Of a DNA stretch of 64,000 bases, positions 53,561 through 63,658 are shown piece after piece. Below the pieces are notes generated by a model. It did no database searches. It had not been told where the DNA came from and saw nothing but the letters and a program-made list of their open reading frames with translations. Position 1 is the stretch's first letter; each line of letters starts with the position of its first letter. This DNA is from Hyphomicrobiales bacterium (lineage in GTDB: Bacteria; Pseudomonadota; Alphaproteobacteria; Rhizobiales; Rhizobiaceae), in NCBI GenBank assembly GCA_030456445.1, contig JAKDNM010000001.1:32024-96023 (forward strand), in the 5' to 3' direction. Made by a program: the position numbers and the translations under genes.

Positions 53561-54005
53561 TATTCCAGTCTGCCTTCTTATGCGACTTTCGGCATACGAA
53601 GCATGAACATTCGAAAGCTACTGTGGTTCCGAACTCGCCACTTTGAGGTCAACTTGGCGCCAAGAGCGACTATCGGAACGGGTGTCCTTGAACAACGGAA
53701 ATGGACGGAACCGAGCCATCCGGCGCTGGGATGAGTGGCGCAGAAAGCCGCCTTTCCACTCTCGACCTCATCTCAGTCGTCAAGTTTATGGGCCGACAAG
53801 CCGGACCGCTTGGCGAGGTCACCGATCTTCATAAGATACTTGTTCCCGTCGCGGCGGCCGCACAGATGCGGAACGTGTAGCAGGATCGCGTCAGATGACA
53901 TGGGAACGATATCCTATTTCACATACTTCGGTCGTTGCAGATCGACTCTACGTTGTTGCGGTCTCGACACATCGACGCTAGTAAGAAAATTGGGAAGGGG
54001 AAAAA
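53561..54005. other. Intergenic region with MerR scrap
   Basis: On the minus strand from ATG 53832 the sequence reads MKIGDLAKRSGLSAHKL, the start of a MerR-type HTH, then a stop after two more codons near 53773. The rest of the regulator is missing. The remaining bases up to 54005 should hold the promoter of the three-gene operon; a purine-rich AAGGGGAAAAA just before its GTG is the ribosome-binding site. Confidence 0.6.
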
Positions 54006-55280
54006 GTGTTACCCAAGATTCGTCTGCTTCAAATAGGCGATATACATCTCGTCTCAAACGCGAGCAGCAAAGCCTTTGTTGACGACAAAGACACAACGTT
54101 CCCGTTCAACCTGAAAAATATTATCTCACGAAGCCCCGTTAAAACCGTCTTTCGGCGGATATACGAAATCATCGAGAGCGATGATGTCGATTGTGTCCTG
54201 TTGATGGGGGACTTGACAGACTACGGCAAACTCGACGGCTATGCAGCCTGTGCGAATTACATAGCAAGCGCGCTTCAGATCGGCAATAAGGGTATCTATC
54301 GAAAGCTTCCGGTGGGCATCGTACCGGGAAACCACGATATAGATCGGGTCCTTGCAAAAGAACCGGGCAGGAACACCAAATTCACCCCATTGGTTCAAGC
54401 GCTCGCGAAGGCCGGCCTCCCGCCCCTGCCGGTAGGCAAACCTATCGCATTGACAATTCCGAAGGGGCCATCCCGAGCGGAGCTCTTCTTGCTGAACAGC
54501 TGCTGGGGCTGCGGTGAGGAAGCGTTCATACCCCCGGAATTCCGAACTCAGATCGCGGCCGCAATCGATGCTGCCATCAGCGGACCGGATCCCGAGACCG
54601 CCATTCGGGCCTATTACGACCGTCAATTGGACACGCCGGCGATTTCCGAAGATAGCATCGCGGCAGTCGTCAAGGCGCTCCAAGGCGGATCCGGCTCATC
54701 TATCGCTGTGCTCGTCGCGCATCACAACTTGCTGCCGCAGCGACGCCCTCGTCTTGCTCCCTACACCGAGCTGGTCAACGGCGGGGCCCTGCGCGGGGCT
54801 TTGAGCGAACTCGGCCGACCTGTCATCTACCTGCATGGGCATATTCACGAAGACCCGGTAGAAATAGTGCAACTGCCAACCGGCGACCGTTTGGTTTCGA
54901 TAAGCGCGCCGGACATCCCCAAAGGCTTCAATCTCGTCGATATCCTCTTCGGAGAAAACTCATCACCGCTCGCTTGCCGTGTAACGCCCTTTCGGATGGA
55001 CAAATCCGGCATTCTGAAACAAGAGGCGACGGTATCAATCGCACTGAACAATGGCCGGCGGCGCAGTTCTGACCGAAATACTGGCTTCGTATACGCGAAG
55101 ATACTCGAGGTGGGCCAGATCTATTGGTCGGAACTGAAGGCGCAAGCTGAACAGGCCCCGGGAATTGCATCCGAGGAGCGTTTGGTCGCCATCGTCGAGG
55201 AGCTTTTTGCTGAACGAAGCATCGTTATCGACAACTATGACCTTGAACCGAAGAGTTGGATTCTGAGGGGGGAAATCTGA
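54006..55280 (+). CDS. Calcineurin-like metallophosphoesterase (three-gene module)
   Basis: A 424-aa protein. The dimetal motifs of the family are complete: D12 and H14 in QIGDIHL, D69 in LLMGDLTDYG, N109-H110 in VPGNHDID, H239 in LVAHHNLLP and H279/H281 in LHGHIHED. It should hydrolyse a phosphate ester, nucleotide or nucleic acid. A C-terminal region of about 130 residues (290-424) has no obvious family. It starts at GTG 54006 and ends one base before the ATPase gene. It is likely an enzyme of a defence or stress-response module. Confidence 0.85.
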   Translation: MLPKIRLLQIGDIHLVSNASSKAFVDDKDTTFPFNLKNIISRSPVKTVFRRIYEIIESDDVDCVLLMGDLTDYGKLDGYAACANYIASALQIGNKGIYRKLPVGIVPGNHDIDRVLAKEPGRNTKFTPLVQALAKAGLPPLPVGKPIALTIPKGPSRAELFLLNSCWGCGEEAFIPPEFRTQIAAAIDAAISGPDPETAIRAYYDRQLDTPAISEDSIAAVVKALQGGSGSSIAVLVAHHNLLPQRRPRLAPYTELVNGGALRGALSELGRPVIYLHGHIHEDPVEIVQLPTGDRLVSISAPDIPKGFNLVDILFGENSSPLACRVTPFRMDKSGILKQEATVSIALNNGRRRSSDRNTGFVYAKILEVGQIYWSELKAQAEQAPGIASEERLVAIVEELFAERSIVIDNYDLEPKSWILRGEI

Positions 55281-55281
55281 G

Positions 55282-57381
55282 GTGGCTGTTTTGAATCCCT
55301 TCCGTCCGACACGGTGGGAGCACGATAGCTCCGGCGCACCACTTATCTGGTTTACGCCGACGGCGGTACATCTGTCGGGCGACAAATCCGTGTATGTTTA
55401 CGGAAGCCGAGGAAGTGGGAAGACCACACTTTTAAGAAGCATATGCTGGGAAGATCTCCTTTCAAACCCGTCGCTCCAGATTCAAAAGACGATCTCGGAC
55501 TTCAACCACATCGGTATCTATATTAGGCTTCCCGATCACGTTTCCGGATCAATGGGCTATATGGGCTGGGACGAGATTTTTCCAGGATCCCCAAACCCGG
55601 ACTACGAATTCTTCCGCTTTTATTCGCTCGCGCTTGAGTTGATCGCTGCTGAGAAGGCCCTGTCTGCGACGCATCAATTGCGTATCGAAGGCGTCATGGC
55701 GCTATCGGCGCGCGACGAACTGGCGATTGTTACCAACACTTGCGACGAGTTTCCTCGGTTGCTTCCGTTCACCGAAAAGGCACCTAAGACGTTCATTGAT
55801 CTTTCAAGGGTACTGCGCACTCTAGTGAGGAGGATGAATGAAGCTTGCGGTCGCGGCCAAGTGCCTAGCCTAATAGAGATTCTCCCTACCCGCGAACCTT
55901 ATGAGTTTCTGTCCTATGTCATCGATCAGCTCTCCCAGTCCGTAAGGCATGCCAAACCGTCAAGCGGTGCCCGGCTTGGATTCAAATTCTGCTTGGACGA
56001 TTGCGAGGTAATGAGTCCCCTGCAGCGGAAGTCCGTGAATACGCTGGTCCGCAAGAGTCGGTTTCCGATCTCGTGGGTCGTTTGCTCGGTTGGGGAGGCT
56101 GTAGAAGCGGGCGACACCTTCATCGATGAGCAGCCATTGACGGATGCGGATCGACGCGTCCTATCCCTAGACGATCGCAAGAGCCCAGAGTTTCTTGCGC
56201 TATGCGAAGCAGTCGCGAGCCTGAGGGTCTACTTCTCGATCAAGGAGGATAGGCGCCCCAAGGTTTCCGGATCCCAAATTGAGAGCTATTTCTCGCTTAA
56301 AAACCGACTTGGAACTGTTGTTGTAAACGATATCATAGATGTCATGATCGCGCGCTCTACTGCGCCTCTTGCGCAGCATATAAGGAAGGCAGCAGAATTC
56401 CTCGATTCACTTGATCTTGACATTTATGGGCTCGGAAAAACGGCGAACGGTGCGCTTCCCTATTATCAAGCTTACATCCTTTGGCATTGGACGGGCTCGA
56501 AAGAAAATTTCTCAGCCGATCCGCCCTTAGACGATATGTCCAGGATCGCGAAGAATGCCCAGGCCCTTAAATCAAGGAGTCAGCAGGCTTGGTTGCGCCG
56601 AAAGAATGTCGGAGCCATGCTTCATTTGGCGAATAGGCTTGGTCAGCGTAGGATACCTCTCTCGGGGGTGAGCATTGTAACTGCCTTGGCCGACGGCTCG
56701 ATCCGCGACTTCCTCGAGATCATGGCAGAGATCTTCGATCGTTTCGCGCGCAAGGCGGGGACGCGATCGCCAGAAGATGTTTTGGAGAGGTTTGCACGAT
56801 CTGGAGGAAAGATCGCAGTCCAAACGCAGACAGACGGTATCTATGCCTCAAGCGATGCTTTTTACGATGGGATCGGCATTCTGACAGACTCGAACGCGGA
56901 AGCAGTGCTGAGATTTGTGAATGCGCTTGGCAGTTTGACCCACGTCCTCCAGGCTGATTTTGAAGACACATCAGCGCTGGCGACAGCAGAACGAGGACTG
57001 TTCTTCATCGCTCAAGCCCGTACTTATTCTGCAAATGCAGCGCAAATCGAAGCCGTCAACCAAATGATTCATCGTGCCGAGCTCTCCGGCTATCTTCGTG
57101 CGACGACATCTAAACGAGTGCTCGACAAGGACCAGGAGGAGACACCGAAGGTTACTGGTTTCCGCCTGCACCGTCGCTTCGCACCACGGTTCATGTTCTC
57201 CTACCGTGGTGCCTACGAACCGGTCAGGCTGACCGAAGATGTTCTTTTTCAGATCTGCCTCGGCGCATCGGATACCAAGCCCAACGACTGGGCAAAGCAG
57301 TTCGCGAAGAAGGTAGGGTCGGCCGAAGATCTGCAGCTGTCGCTTCCCCTTCGTTCCGAGGTGTTCAACATCGATGATTAG
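55282..57381 (+). CDS. Large P-loop ATPase (ORC-CDC6-like), three-gene module
   Basis: A 699-aa protein. Walker A is GSRGSGKTTLLRS (residues 41-53); a Walker B-like FKFCLDDCE lies near 234-242, followed by a sensor-like SWVVCSVGE near 266. The order and spacing are those of STAND/ORC-CDC6-type AAA ATPases. Residues about 350-699 have no motif that I recognise and may sense or recruit. GTG 55282 is one base after the phosphoesterase stop; its end overlaps the third gene by 8 nt. Most likely it is the regulator or switch of the module. Confidence 0.75.
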   Translation: MAVLNPFRPTRWEHDSSGAPLIWFTPTAVHLSGDKSVYVYGSRGSGKTTLLRSICWEDLLSNPSLQIQKTISDFNHIGIYIRLPDHVSGSMGYMGWDEIFPGSPNPDYEFFRFYSLALELIAAEKALSATHQLRIEGVMALSARDELAIVTNTCDEFPRLLPFTEKAPKTFIDLSRVLRTLVRRMNEACGRGQVPSLIEILPTREPYEFLSYVIDQLSQSVRHAKPSSGARLGFKFCLDDCEVMSPLQRKSVNTLVRKSRFPISWVVCSVGEAVEAGDTFIDEQPLTDADRRVLSLDDRKSPEFLALCEAVASLRVYFSIKEDRRPKVSGSQIESYFSLKNRLGTVVVNDIIDVMIARSTAPLAQHIRKAAEFLDSLDLDIYGLGKTANGALPYYQAYILWHWTGSKENFSADPPLDDMSRIAKNAQALKSRSQQAWLRRKNVGAMLHLANRLGQRRIPLSGVSIVTALADGSIRDFLEIMAEIFDRFARKAGTRSPEDVLERFARSGGKIAVQTQTDGIYASSDAFYDGIGILTDSNAEAVLRFVNALGSLTHVLQADFEDTSALATAERGLFFIAQARTYSANAAQIEAVNQMIHRAELSGYLRATTSKRVLDKDQEETPKVTGFRLHRRFAPRFMFSYRGAYEPVRLTEDVLFQICLGASDTKPNDWAKQFAKKVGSAEDLQLSLPLRSEVFNIDD

Positions 57382-58402
57382 CGAGATACCGATCGGCCCG
57401 TTCAGCGTTTCGGAGCAGATCCTTCAAGATGATGGCGTCCTCTACGACCGGTACGACCTAGTGCTCACGGCCGTGAGCTGGGAGAGCAGATGCCACGCCT
57501 GCGTCAAGCTGCTTGCCGGCCGAAGTACAGAGTTACTCGTCATCCACTTTGCATCGTCGGATACCGAGATGGAAAGACGAAAGCAAGGGCATCGCGCGAC
57601 CATTCAAGCGGGGCTCACCAATGCAAAGTTCTTGGATATGCAGGGCTCCGCCCAGTTCACCGAGAATGCCAAAGCGCTCGAGGCGGAGATAACCCGAGTC
57701 ACCCGCGCCAAGGGTCGCGCTCTGCGGGTCTTGATGGATATGACCTGCATACCCAAGCGATACCTGCTCTTCCTTCTGGGTCTCGGCTTTCGCTGCGAAA
57801 TGTTCTCCTCAATCGATCTCGTCTATTCGGAGGCGGAAAAATACGAAATCGAGACAACACCCGAGGACTTGTCCGGCCGGCCGACTGCGCTGATCTCCGA
57901 AGGTGAGTGGACATCTTCGCAGATTCCTTACCTGGAGGCGGAGGACTACGTCCCGATGAGGCGCGATCTTTACATTTCCGTCGGTGCGGAACTTACGCAG
58001 GCAAGTCCCATCGTCGATCGCTTCGAACCCAACAAGCTGGTGCTATTTCACATTAAGGAGGGCCAGCGCAGACTGCCTTCGTCCGTGATCAATCGGGAAA
58101 AGCCAGCCCTCGAACAGCTGAGTGCCATTCCCGGAGTCAGGCAGGAATATTTCCATCTGCACGAGATCGCAGGTGTCGCGGCGACCGTACTGAATAGCCG
58201 CACCGACAGCACGACGTGCTTTGCGATCGGGCCGAAAACGCATGCGGTGGCTTTCTGCTTGGCGGCGCTGGCGGACGATCAAATCCAGGTTGTGTGTCGT
58301 ACACCGACTATCTATGTGGTTAACGAGGTAAAAGCTTCAGGAACCGCCTACTTCTACCGAATTCAGGATCGGTTTGATCCGTGTTCGTTCTGGGGCGGCT
58401 GA
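57374..58402 (+). CDS. Unrecognised protein of three-gene module
   Basis: A 342-aa soluble protein with alternating strands and helices (YDLVLTAVSWESRC, TELLVIHFASSD, ALRVLMDMTCIPKRYLLFLL, FSSIDLVYSEAEKYE), suggesting one or two Rossmann-like domains, as in nucleotide-sensing or hydrolase folds. No catalytic signature is evident and I know no family for it. The 8-nt overlap with the ATPase gene implies coupled translation and a stable stoichiometry. It may be a sensor or a partner that gates the phosphoesterase. It ends at 58402. Confidence 0.7.
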   Translation: MISEIPIGPFSVSEQILQDDGVLYDRYDLVLTAVSWESRCHACVKLLAGRSTELLVIHFASSDTEMERRKQGHRATIQAGLTNAKFLDMQGSAQFTENAKALEAEITRVTRAKGRALRVLMDMTCIPKRYLLFLLGLGFRCEMFSSIDLVYSEAEKYEIETTPEDLSGRPTALISEGEWTSSQIPYLEAEDYVPMRRDLYISVGAELTQASPIVDRFEPNKLVLFHIKEGQRRLPSSVINREKPALEQLSAIPGVRQEYFHLHEIAGVAATVLNSRTDSTTCFAIGPKTHAVAFCLAALADDQIQVVCRTPTIYVVNEVKASGTAYFYRIQDRFDPCSFWGG

Positions 58403-59186
58403 AGATATTCAGCTAGAAAAGTGTGGACAATTGCCGTAAAAAAACCTATCACAATACATGGTGCTTGCAAGCACGACAGGCGACTTGCTGCGACGCACCG
58501 AGAATATCAGATGACAAGACTTTCGTGCGAGCACACATCAGTTATTGAACACGGCCGCCACCGGAGCACCCAGCAATTCGACATCAATACGGTGATATTC
58601 TCGGATTATGCAAGTCGCGACGAAATAAGGCGCAAGCACGCGCTCGAAACTCAGATTTGTCTCGATCTCCGATCTCCGATCCACGTGCCGAGTGACCGGT
58701 AATCGGCCATTCTTGCCGCCACCGACGCTGGAACAGCGACGGACCGGTCGCTGAGAGACCCGTCAGTTATTCAGATCGCAATCTGCCCTACTGCCATCGG
58801 GGGCGAGGCTCGATCGCATCGGCTTCGCAATAGCCCGGCACCGGACAATTGCCCAACCGACGACACGCCGGGAGAAAGCTTCGAAGCGCAGCCCTATTTC
58901 CCGACTGACGAGATCATTTGCCAGTCTTTCAAAATCCGTGAGGGACAAGCTTGAGAAATCATATTCATGCACGCTGCTTGGGAGCTTTGCGTATCAGCAG
59001 TCAAGCAAGGCAGCACACGTAACGGCGGCATTTGAGCCTTGACAACAACAAGTTAGTTGGTGCCGATGCTGGAGGCCATAACTCCGCGGTAGTTAGATTT
59101 TCACACTGATCGCGCAAGGGTGCTTCTAAGCGGGCGACGGTCGGGGTAGAGAACTACTTCGGTCGCGCGATGATCAAGGATCAGGA
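58403..59186. other. Intergenic region with restriction-endonuclease remnant
   Basis: About 780 bases separate the three-gene module from thyX. Besides the Mrr-like scrap at 58763-58972 no gene was found. The GATCTCCGATCTCCGATC stretch at about 58665-58681 is a short tandem repeat. The thyX ribosome-binding site (GGATCAGG) is just before 59187. Confidence 0.4.
58763..58972 (-). pseudogene. Mrr-like restriction endonuclease, N-terminal remnant
   Basis: From GTG 58972 the frame reads MHEYDFSSLSLTDFERLAND and LVSREIGLRFEAFS, the start of Mrr-type or related restriction endonucleases (DFssLsPxDFExLxxDLL). After residue 34 the sequence no longer fits the GxDxGID catalytic region, so the gene is broken. 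It points to a defence context for the neighbouring operons. Confidence 0.6.
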
Positions 59187-60125
59187 ATGAGCAATATCTC
59201 CAACGAACAATCGCTCGAGATCGCACGAGCCCGCGAGGCGGCCGTTCCAACTCGGCGGCCTGTGGCGGCGGGGCTAGAGGAAATACTCTTCGAAATTCTC
59301 CCGGTATTGGATCACGGGTTCGTCAGGGTGGTCGACTATATGGGAGACGACAGCGCCGTCGTGCAGGCCGCCCGCGTTTCTTACGGTCGAGGCACGAAGC
59401 AGGTGTCCGAGGATAGCAATCTCATCAACTATCTTCTGCGTCATTGGCATACGACGCCATTCGAAATGGCGGAGATTAAGCTACACGTGAAGATGCCGAT
59501 CTTCGTCGCCCGGCAGTGGATCAGACATCGCATGGCCAACGTGAATGAGTATTCGGCGCGGTATTCCATTCTCGATCGCGAGTTTTATGTTCCAGCTACC
59601 GAGCAGCTTGCCGCGCAATCGGTTCAGAACCGGCAAGGACGCGGCGAGGTTGTCGGTGCCGAAGAAGCCAAACACGTGCTTCGTATTCTGACCGAGGATG
59701 CTGAACGGAACTACGATCACTACCTTGACCTACTCAACCACGACGAAGACGGCAAACGCCTGGATGATGAGCGTCAAGGGTTAGCGCGGGAGCTTGCGCG
59801 CATGAACCTTACCTTGAATTTTTACACCCAGTGGTATTGGAAGACTGATCTCCATAACCTCATGAATTTTCTGCGGCTGCGCGCCGATCCCCATGCACAA
59901 TATGAAATCCGCGCCTATGCGGATGTAATATTGGACGTGATGCGAAAGTGGGTTCCGCTGACGTTTGAAGCGTTCCGGGAACACCGGTTGGAGGCCGCCA
60001 CGTTCTCGGGTCAGGCGCTGCGAGCTTTGCGCAGGATGCTCGCCGGGGAGACGGTCGAGCATTCGGGCACGTCGATGACGAAACGCGAATGGGATGAGTT
60101 TCGGGCTAAACTCGATCTGACTTAA
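59187..60125 (+). CDS. thyX: FAD-dependent thymidylate synthase ThyX
   Basis: A 312-aa flavin-dependent enzyme that makes dTMP from dUMP with methylene-tetrahydrofolate. The ThyX motif [11 protein letters not shown] (RHR-X7-S, residues 113-123) and the flanking [20 protein letters not shown] and [18 protein letters not shown] are intact. It lies 10 bases upstream of a GHKL ATPase gene on the same strand, an unusual partner. An accessory thyX is common in phages and islands; this one may be a nucleotide-pool module and not the housekeeping copy. Confidence 0.93.
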   Translation: MSNISNEQSLEIARAREAAVPTRRPVAAGLEEILFEILPVLDHGFVRVVDYMGDDSAVVQAARVSYGRGTKQVSEDSNLINYLLRHWHTTPFEMAEIKLHVKMPIFVARQWIRHRMANVNEYSARYSILDREFYVPATEQLAAQSVQNRQGRGEVVGAEEAKHVLRILTEDAERNYDHYLDLLNHDEDGKRLDDERQGLARELARMNLTLNFYTQWYWKTDLHNLMNFLRLRADPHAQYEIRAYADVILDVMRKWVPLTFEAFREHRLEAATFSGQALRALRRMLAGETVEHSGTSMTKREWDEFRAKLDLT

Positions 60126-60135
60126 GACGCGATCG

Positions 60136-61203
60136 ATGGAACGAAGCCGAGACCACGATATTTTGAACCGACGCGCGGCCTATGGCGAGTGTGAGCAGGC
60201 ACTTGAGGACTTTGCGCGGCGGTCGAGCCTTCTCACTGTTCCCAACAAGTGGCCGTTTGAAGCTCGACCAGGTGGCGCGGCAGCCGGCGCCCAACTTGCA
60301 GTCAGCTGGGCTAGATCTAACGACCCAGCGACCCTTCAATTGGCCTCCGACGAAGCGCCAGAGGACGCCGCGAGGTCGTTGCTTCATCGGACATACGGTC
60401 TTGTCGCGACTGTCTTCGCAGACCGCATCATCGGCCGTGATGGGCGTCGTGACGTAACGGCTGGCATGCTGAAACTCGCTGTCGCGCGCCTGCGCGAACT
60501 CTATAGCGGCGACCTCGACCGGATGGTTCACGGCGGGGTGATCGCATTGCTTTCGGTGGATCATATTGAGCTGGATGGTCCTAACCCCCTCCTCTACCAG
60601 CCGATATCGGGTGCGGTGCGCGGCGACTTTCAAGGCGTGGTGAATCGGGCCTTGGGAAGGCTGGTCAACCGCCAGCGCCTGCGCCTCGAGGAAGTTGAGA
60701 CCGACATCATCGCCGGTCTGCTTAAGGAGCTGTTCTCAAACACGCACGTTCATGCGCGGACGGATCTCAACGGCGCCTTCTATCGGCGCTCTGCAAGAGG
60801 CATTCTGTTTGCATTGAGGCCGGTTGACATTCTCCATGATAGTCATGCCGGGGGGCTTGCGGTTTTGCGCGAATACTATGCCAGTATGGCCGATGCCTCG
60901 GCACGGCCACGCGTTGAGTTTCTGGAGATCTCCGTTTTCGACAGCGGTCCAGGCTTGGCGGCCAGAGCACTCGGCAAGCCGATAGAAGATGGAATGCCCA
61001 CCGATCAGGAATACGATCTTGTTCGGGGATGCTTTCTGAAGAACTTCACGACGCAGAACGACCCAAGCCATGGCCTAGGATTGCCGCGTGTGATGCAGGC
61101 GCTGAAGGCTCGTGGCGGCTTCATGAGGTTGCGAACGGGCCGCCTGTCACTTTGCAAGTGGTTCCCACCTCGAACGCAGAACGTGCAGTTCTCGACTGAT
61201 GAC
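60136..61203 (+). pseudogene. GHKL-type ATPase, 5' part, interrupted by IS21
   Basis: The first 356 residues of an ATPase of the GHKL (Hsp90/histidine kinase/MutL) class. The N box is ELFSNTHVHA (198-207), the G1 box FDSGPGLA (268-275) and the G2 box SHGLGLPRVM (311-320). Residues 1-190 are a separate all-helical region. Reading through the IS21 end gives a spurious tail; removing the element and one 9-bp duplication restores the frame with 33 further residues at 63838-63936. The intact ancestor had 389 residues. Confidence 0.85.
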
Positions 61204-61352
61204 TGTGTATTCCGACGAAGCCGGCCAGCGATTCCGATCAATCACCGGCCACCCATTCTGATTTCATTCCGGCCGCGTTTCCGATTTGAAGCCAGCCACC
61301 TTTGAACATCACCTGGGTCGTTGTTGAGGTTTGCTTCGAGTTTCGTTTCGGG

Positions 61353-62108
61353 TCAAGCCTGAGCCGTTTCCGGCATGGCGATGGCTCGCTGTTTTCTCAT
61401 GCTCTCGCCGGCCAGTTCGATGCGATAGGCATTGTGCACGAGGCGATCGAGGACGGCGTCAGCGATGGTAGGATTTCCGATAATCTCGTACCATCGGTCG
61501 ACAGGAACCTGGCTGGTGACGATGGTCGAGCGCCGCTCGTAGCGATCTTCGACGATTTCGAGGAGGTCACGACGCTGCTCGTCGGTCAGCTTTTCGGGTC
61601 CCCAGTCGTCCAGGATGAGCAGGTCAGTCTTGGCCAGCGCCTTCAGCATCCTGGCATATCGGCCGTCGCCCCTTGCCAGAGCAAGCTCGGCAAAGAGCCG
61701 TGGGGCGCGATGATAGGCGACGGAGAAGTCCTCCCGGCAGGCTTTTTGGCCGAGGGCACAGGCAAGCCAGCTCTTTCCGACGCCGGCCGGGCCGGTCAAC
61801 AGGAGCCCATGACGCTGCCGGATCCAGTCGCAGCTTGCGAGTTTGAGGAACAGGGAACGATCAAGACCACGTTCGGCACGGAAGTCGGTATCTTCGACCT
61901 GCGCATCATGACGCAGCCGGGCCGCGCGGGCACGGGCCTCGAAGCGTTTCTGGCGGCGTAGCGTTGCTTCATGCTCGAGCAAGATGGCGAGCCATTCGCC
62001 ATGATCGAGGGCGCGAGCTTCCGACTGGGCGTCGAGATCCTGGAAGCTTTTGGCCATACCGTGCAGGCCGAGATCGCGTAGCATGTCGAGGGTGGGATGG
62101 GTCAGCAT
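61353..62108 (-). CDS. istB: IS21 helper ATPase IstB
   Basis: A 251-aa AAA+ protein. Walker A is GPAGVGKSWLACALG, Walker B LLILDDWGPEKLT; the N-terminal MLTHPTLDMLRDLGLHGMAK is the IstB opening. It remodels target DNA for the IstA integrase. It lies 14 bases after istA. Length and motifs are complete. Confidence 0.94.
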   Translation of the reverse strand: MLTHPTLDMLRDLGLHGMAKSFQDLDAQSEARALDHGEWLAILLEHEATLRRQKRFEARARAARLRHDAQVEDTDFRAERGLDRSLFLKLASCDWIRQRHGLLLTGPAGVGKSWLACALGQKACREDFSVAYHRAPRLFAELALARGDGRYARMLKALAKTDLLILDDWGPEKLTDEQRRDLLEIVEDRYERRSTIVTSQVPVDRWYEIIGNPTIADAVLDRLVHNAYRIELAGESMRKQRAIAMPETAQA

Positions 62109-62122
62109 GATCTTGTCTTTCC

Positions 62123-63658
62123 TTAGTGGAAGTAGCCGGGACCACGCAGATTGGCGTGATCGATGATGGCGCCGGGACCGGCGGAGGGCCGGGTGGCTTT
62201 GTGGTTGGCAATGAGCGCTGCAATGCTCTTGCAGGTGAGCCCGCCGATCTCGATGGCGCGGGCCGAGACAACTTCGGCGTGATCACGATGGAGGTCGCGG
62301 TACAGGCGTAGGATGCCCAGACATGTCCGGAAGCCCTGTTCGGGATGCGGCCGGTTCGCCAGAATGGCGATGATCAGCCCCTCGGTTTGCGGTCCTATCG
62401 AAGCTGCCCATCGCCGGAAGCGGTCCGGTGTCCACTCGGCATATCGGCGGTGGGAACTGGGCATGTGCTCAGGGTTCGTGCCGTAGCGCCGTCCGCCATA
62501 GCGGCGCTGGTGAACGGCGACGCGCTTGCCGCGGTGGAATATCTCGATTGCCCTGCTCGTCGCGCGGATGTCGACCTGCTGGCGGATCAGGCCATGCGGA
62601 ACGGAGTAGAAGAACGCCTTGAACTCGACATGATAGTCGGTGGCGACACGGGCCAGGCGCCATTCGGCAAACTCGTAATCCTCGGCAGGTAGGCTTGCCA
62701 GCACAGGCCGTTCCACGGTCTCGAACAGATGGCGGCGGCTGACGCCAAGGCGGCGCATGACATGGTCGTTGATACGATCGAGCGCCTGGGCGATCGCGGC
62801 ATTAGCCTCGGCCAGCGAGAAGAAGGTCTGCCGCCGCAGCCGACCCAAAATGCAGGTCTGGGCAAAGCGAACCCCGTTCTCGACCTTGGCCTTGTCCTTT
62901 GGACGCCTCGGCCGGGCCGGCAGAACGCCGACGCCATAATGCGAGGCCATCATGCCATAGCTGCGGTTGATCTCCGGATCGTAAAAGGAGGCATGAGTGA
63001 CGCCGGACTTCAGGTTGTCGGGCACGATCAGGCGGGGAACACCGCCGAAGAAGTTGAACATGCGCACATGCGCGCCAATCCAGTCCGGCAGCGTTTGCGT
63101 CCAGGTCGCTTCCGCGTAGGTGCAGCCCGATGCGCCGAGCACGGCGACGAAGATCTCCGCCTCGCGAATCTCGCCAGTCAGGGGATCAACGATGGCGAGC
63201 TTCTTGCCGGAGTAATCCACGAAGACCTTGTCGCCGGCGACATGCTCCTGCCGCATGGTCGGCGACAGTCGCCGCTCGAAGCTGCGGAACAGGTCGCAGA
63301 AGCGGCTGTAGCCATAGCCTCCGGGATGAACGGCACGATACTCCTCCCACAGGATCATCAGCGTGACGCCCGGCTTCTTCAACTCCTGCGCCAGTTGCGC
63401 CCAGTTCGGCTCGGGAAGCCGGCGCAGGCCCTGCTTCACCCCCGCTCTGGCGAACAGCCGGTTCTCCAGAGCATCGTCGGTCAGGTCGCCCGGCAGCGGC
63501 CAGCTCAGTTCCGCCGCGGCCGCCCGCTTCAGATTATCCTGCACGGTGCTGCGCGCTATTCCCAGTCTCTGCGCAATCTCGCGGGCGCTCGTTCCGTCAC
63601 CGGCAAGCCGCAGCATTTGTCGTAAGTTTCTCATGGTCAGCCTTCTCTTTGCCGGCAT
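62123..63658 (-). CDS. istA: IS21 transposase IstA
   Basis: A 511-aa DDE transposase. An HTH (AREIAQRLGIARSTVQDNLK) leads to an rve core with Asp in KVFVDYSGKKL, Asp in LIVPDNLKSGV and Glu in PRDKAKVEN-like RPKDKAKVENGV. A C-terminal Mu-like domain follows. The ATG at 63658 (MPAKRRLTMRN) is the usual start; an ATG at 63688 extends it by ten residues. Confidence 0.93.
   Translation of the reverse strand: MPAKRRLTMRNLRQMLRLAGDGTSAREIAQRLGIARSTVQDNLKRAAAAELSWPLPGDLTDDALENRLFARAGVKQGLRRLPEPNWAQLAQELKKPGVTLMILWEEYRAVHPGGYGYSRFCDLFRSFERRLSPTMRQEHVAGDKVFVDYSGKKLAIVDPLTGEIREAEIFVAVLGASGCTYAEATWTQTLPDWIGAHVRMFNFFGGVPRLIVPDNLKSGVTHASFYDPEINRSYGMMASHYGVGVLPARPRRPKDKAKVENGVRFAQTCILGRLRRQTFFSLAEANAAIAQALDRINDHVMRRLGVSRRHLFETVERPVLASLPAEDYEFAEWRLARVATDYHVEFKAFFYSVPHGLIRQQVDIRATSRAIEIFHRGKRVAVHQRRYGGRRYGTNPEHMPSSHRRYAEWTPDRFRRWAASIGPQTEGLIIAILANRPHPEQGFRTCLGILRLYRDLHRDHAEVVSARAIEIGGLTCKSIAALIANHKATRPSAGPGAIIDHANLRGPGYFH

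Noticed and set aside
58660..58685. Possible CRISPR or satellite repeat
   Set aside because: Only two to three short copies of GATCTCC-type units, with no spacers and no cas genes.
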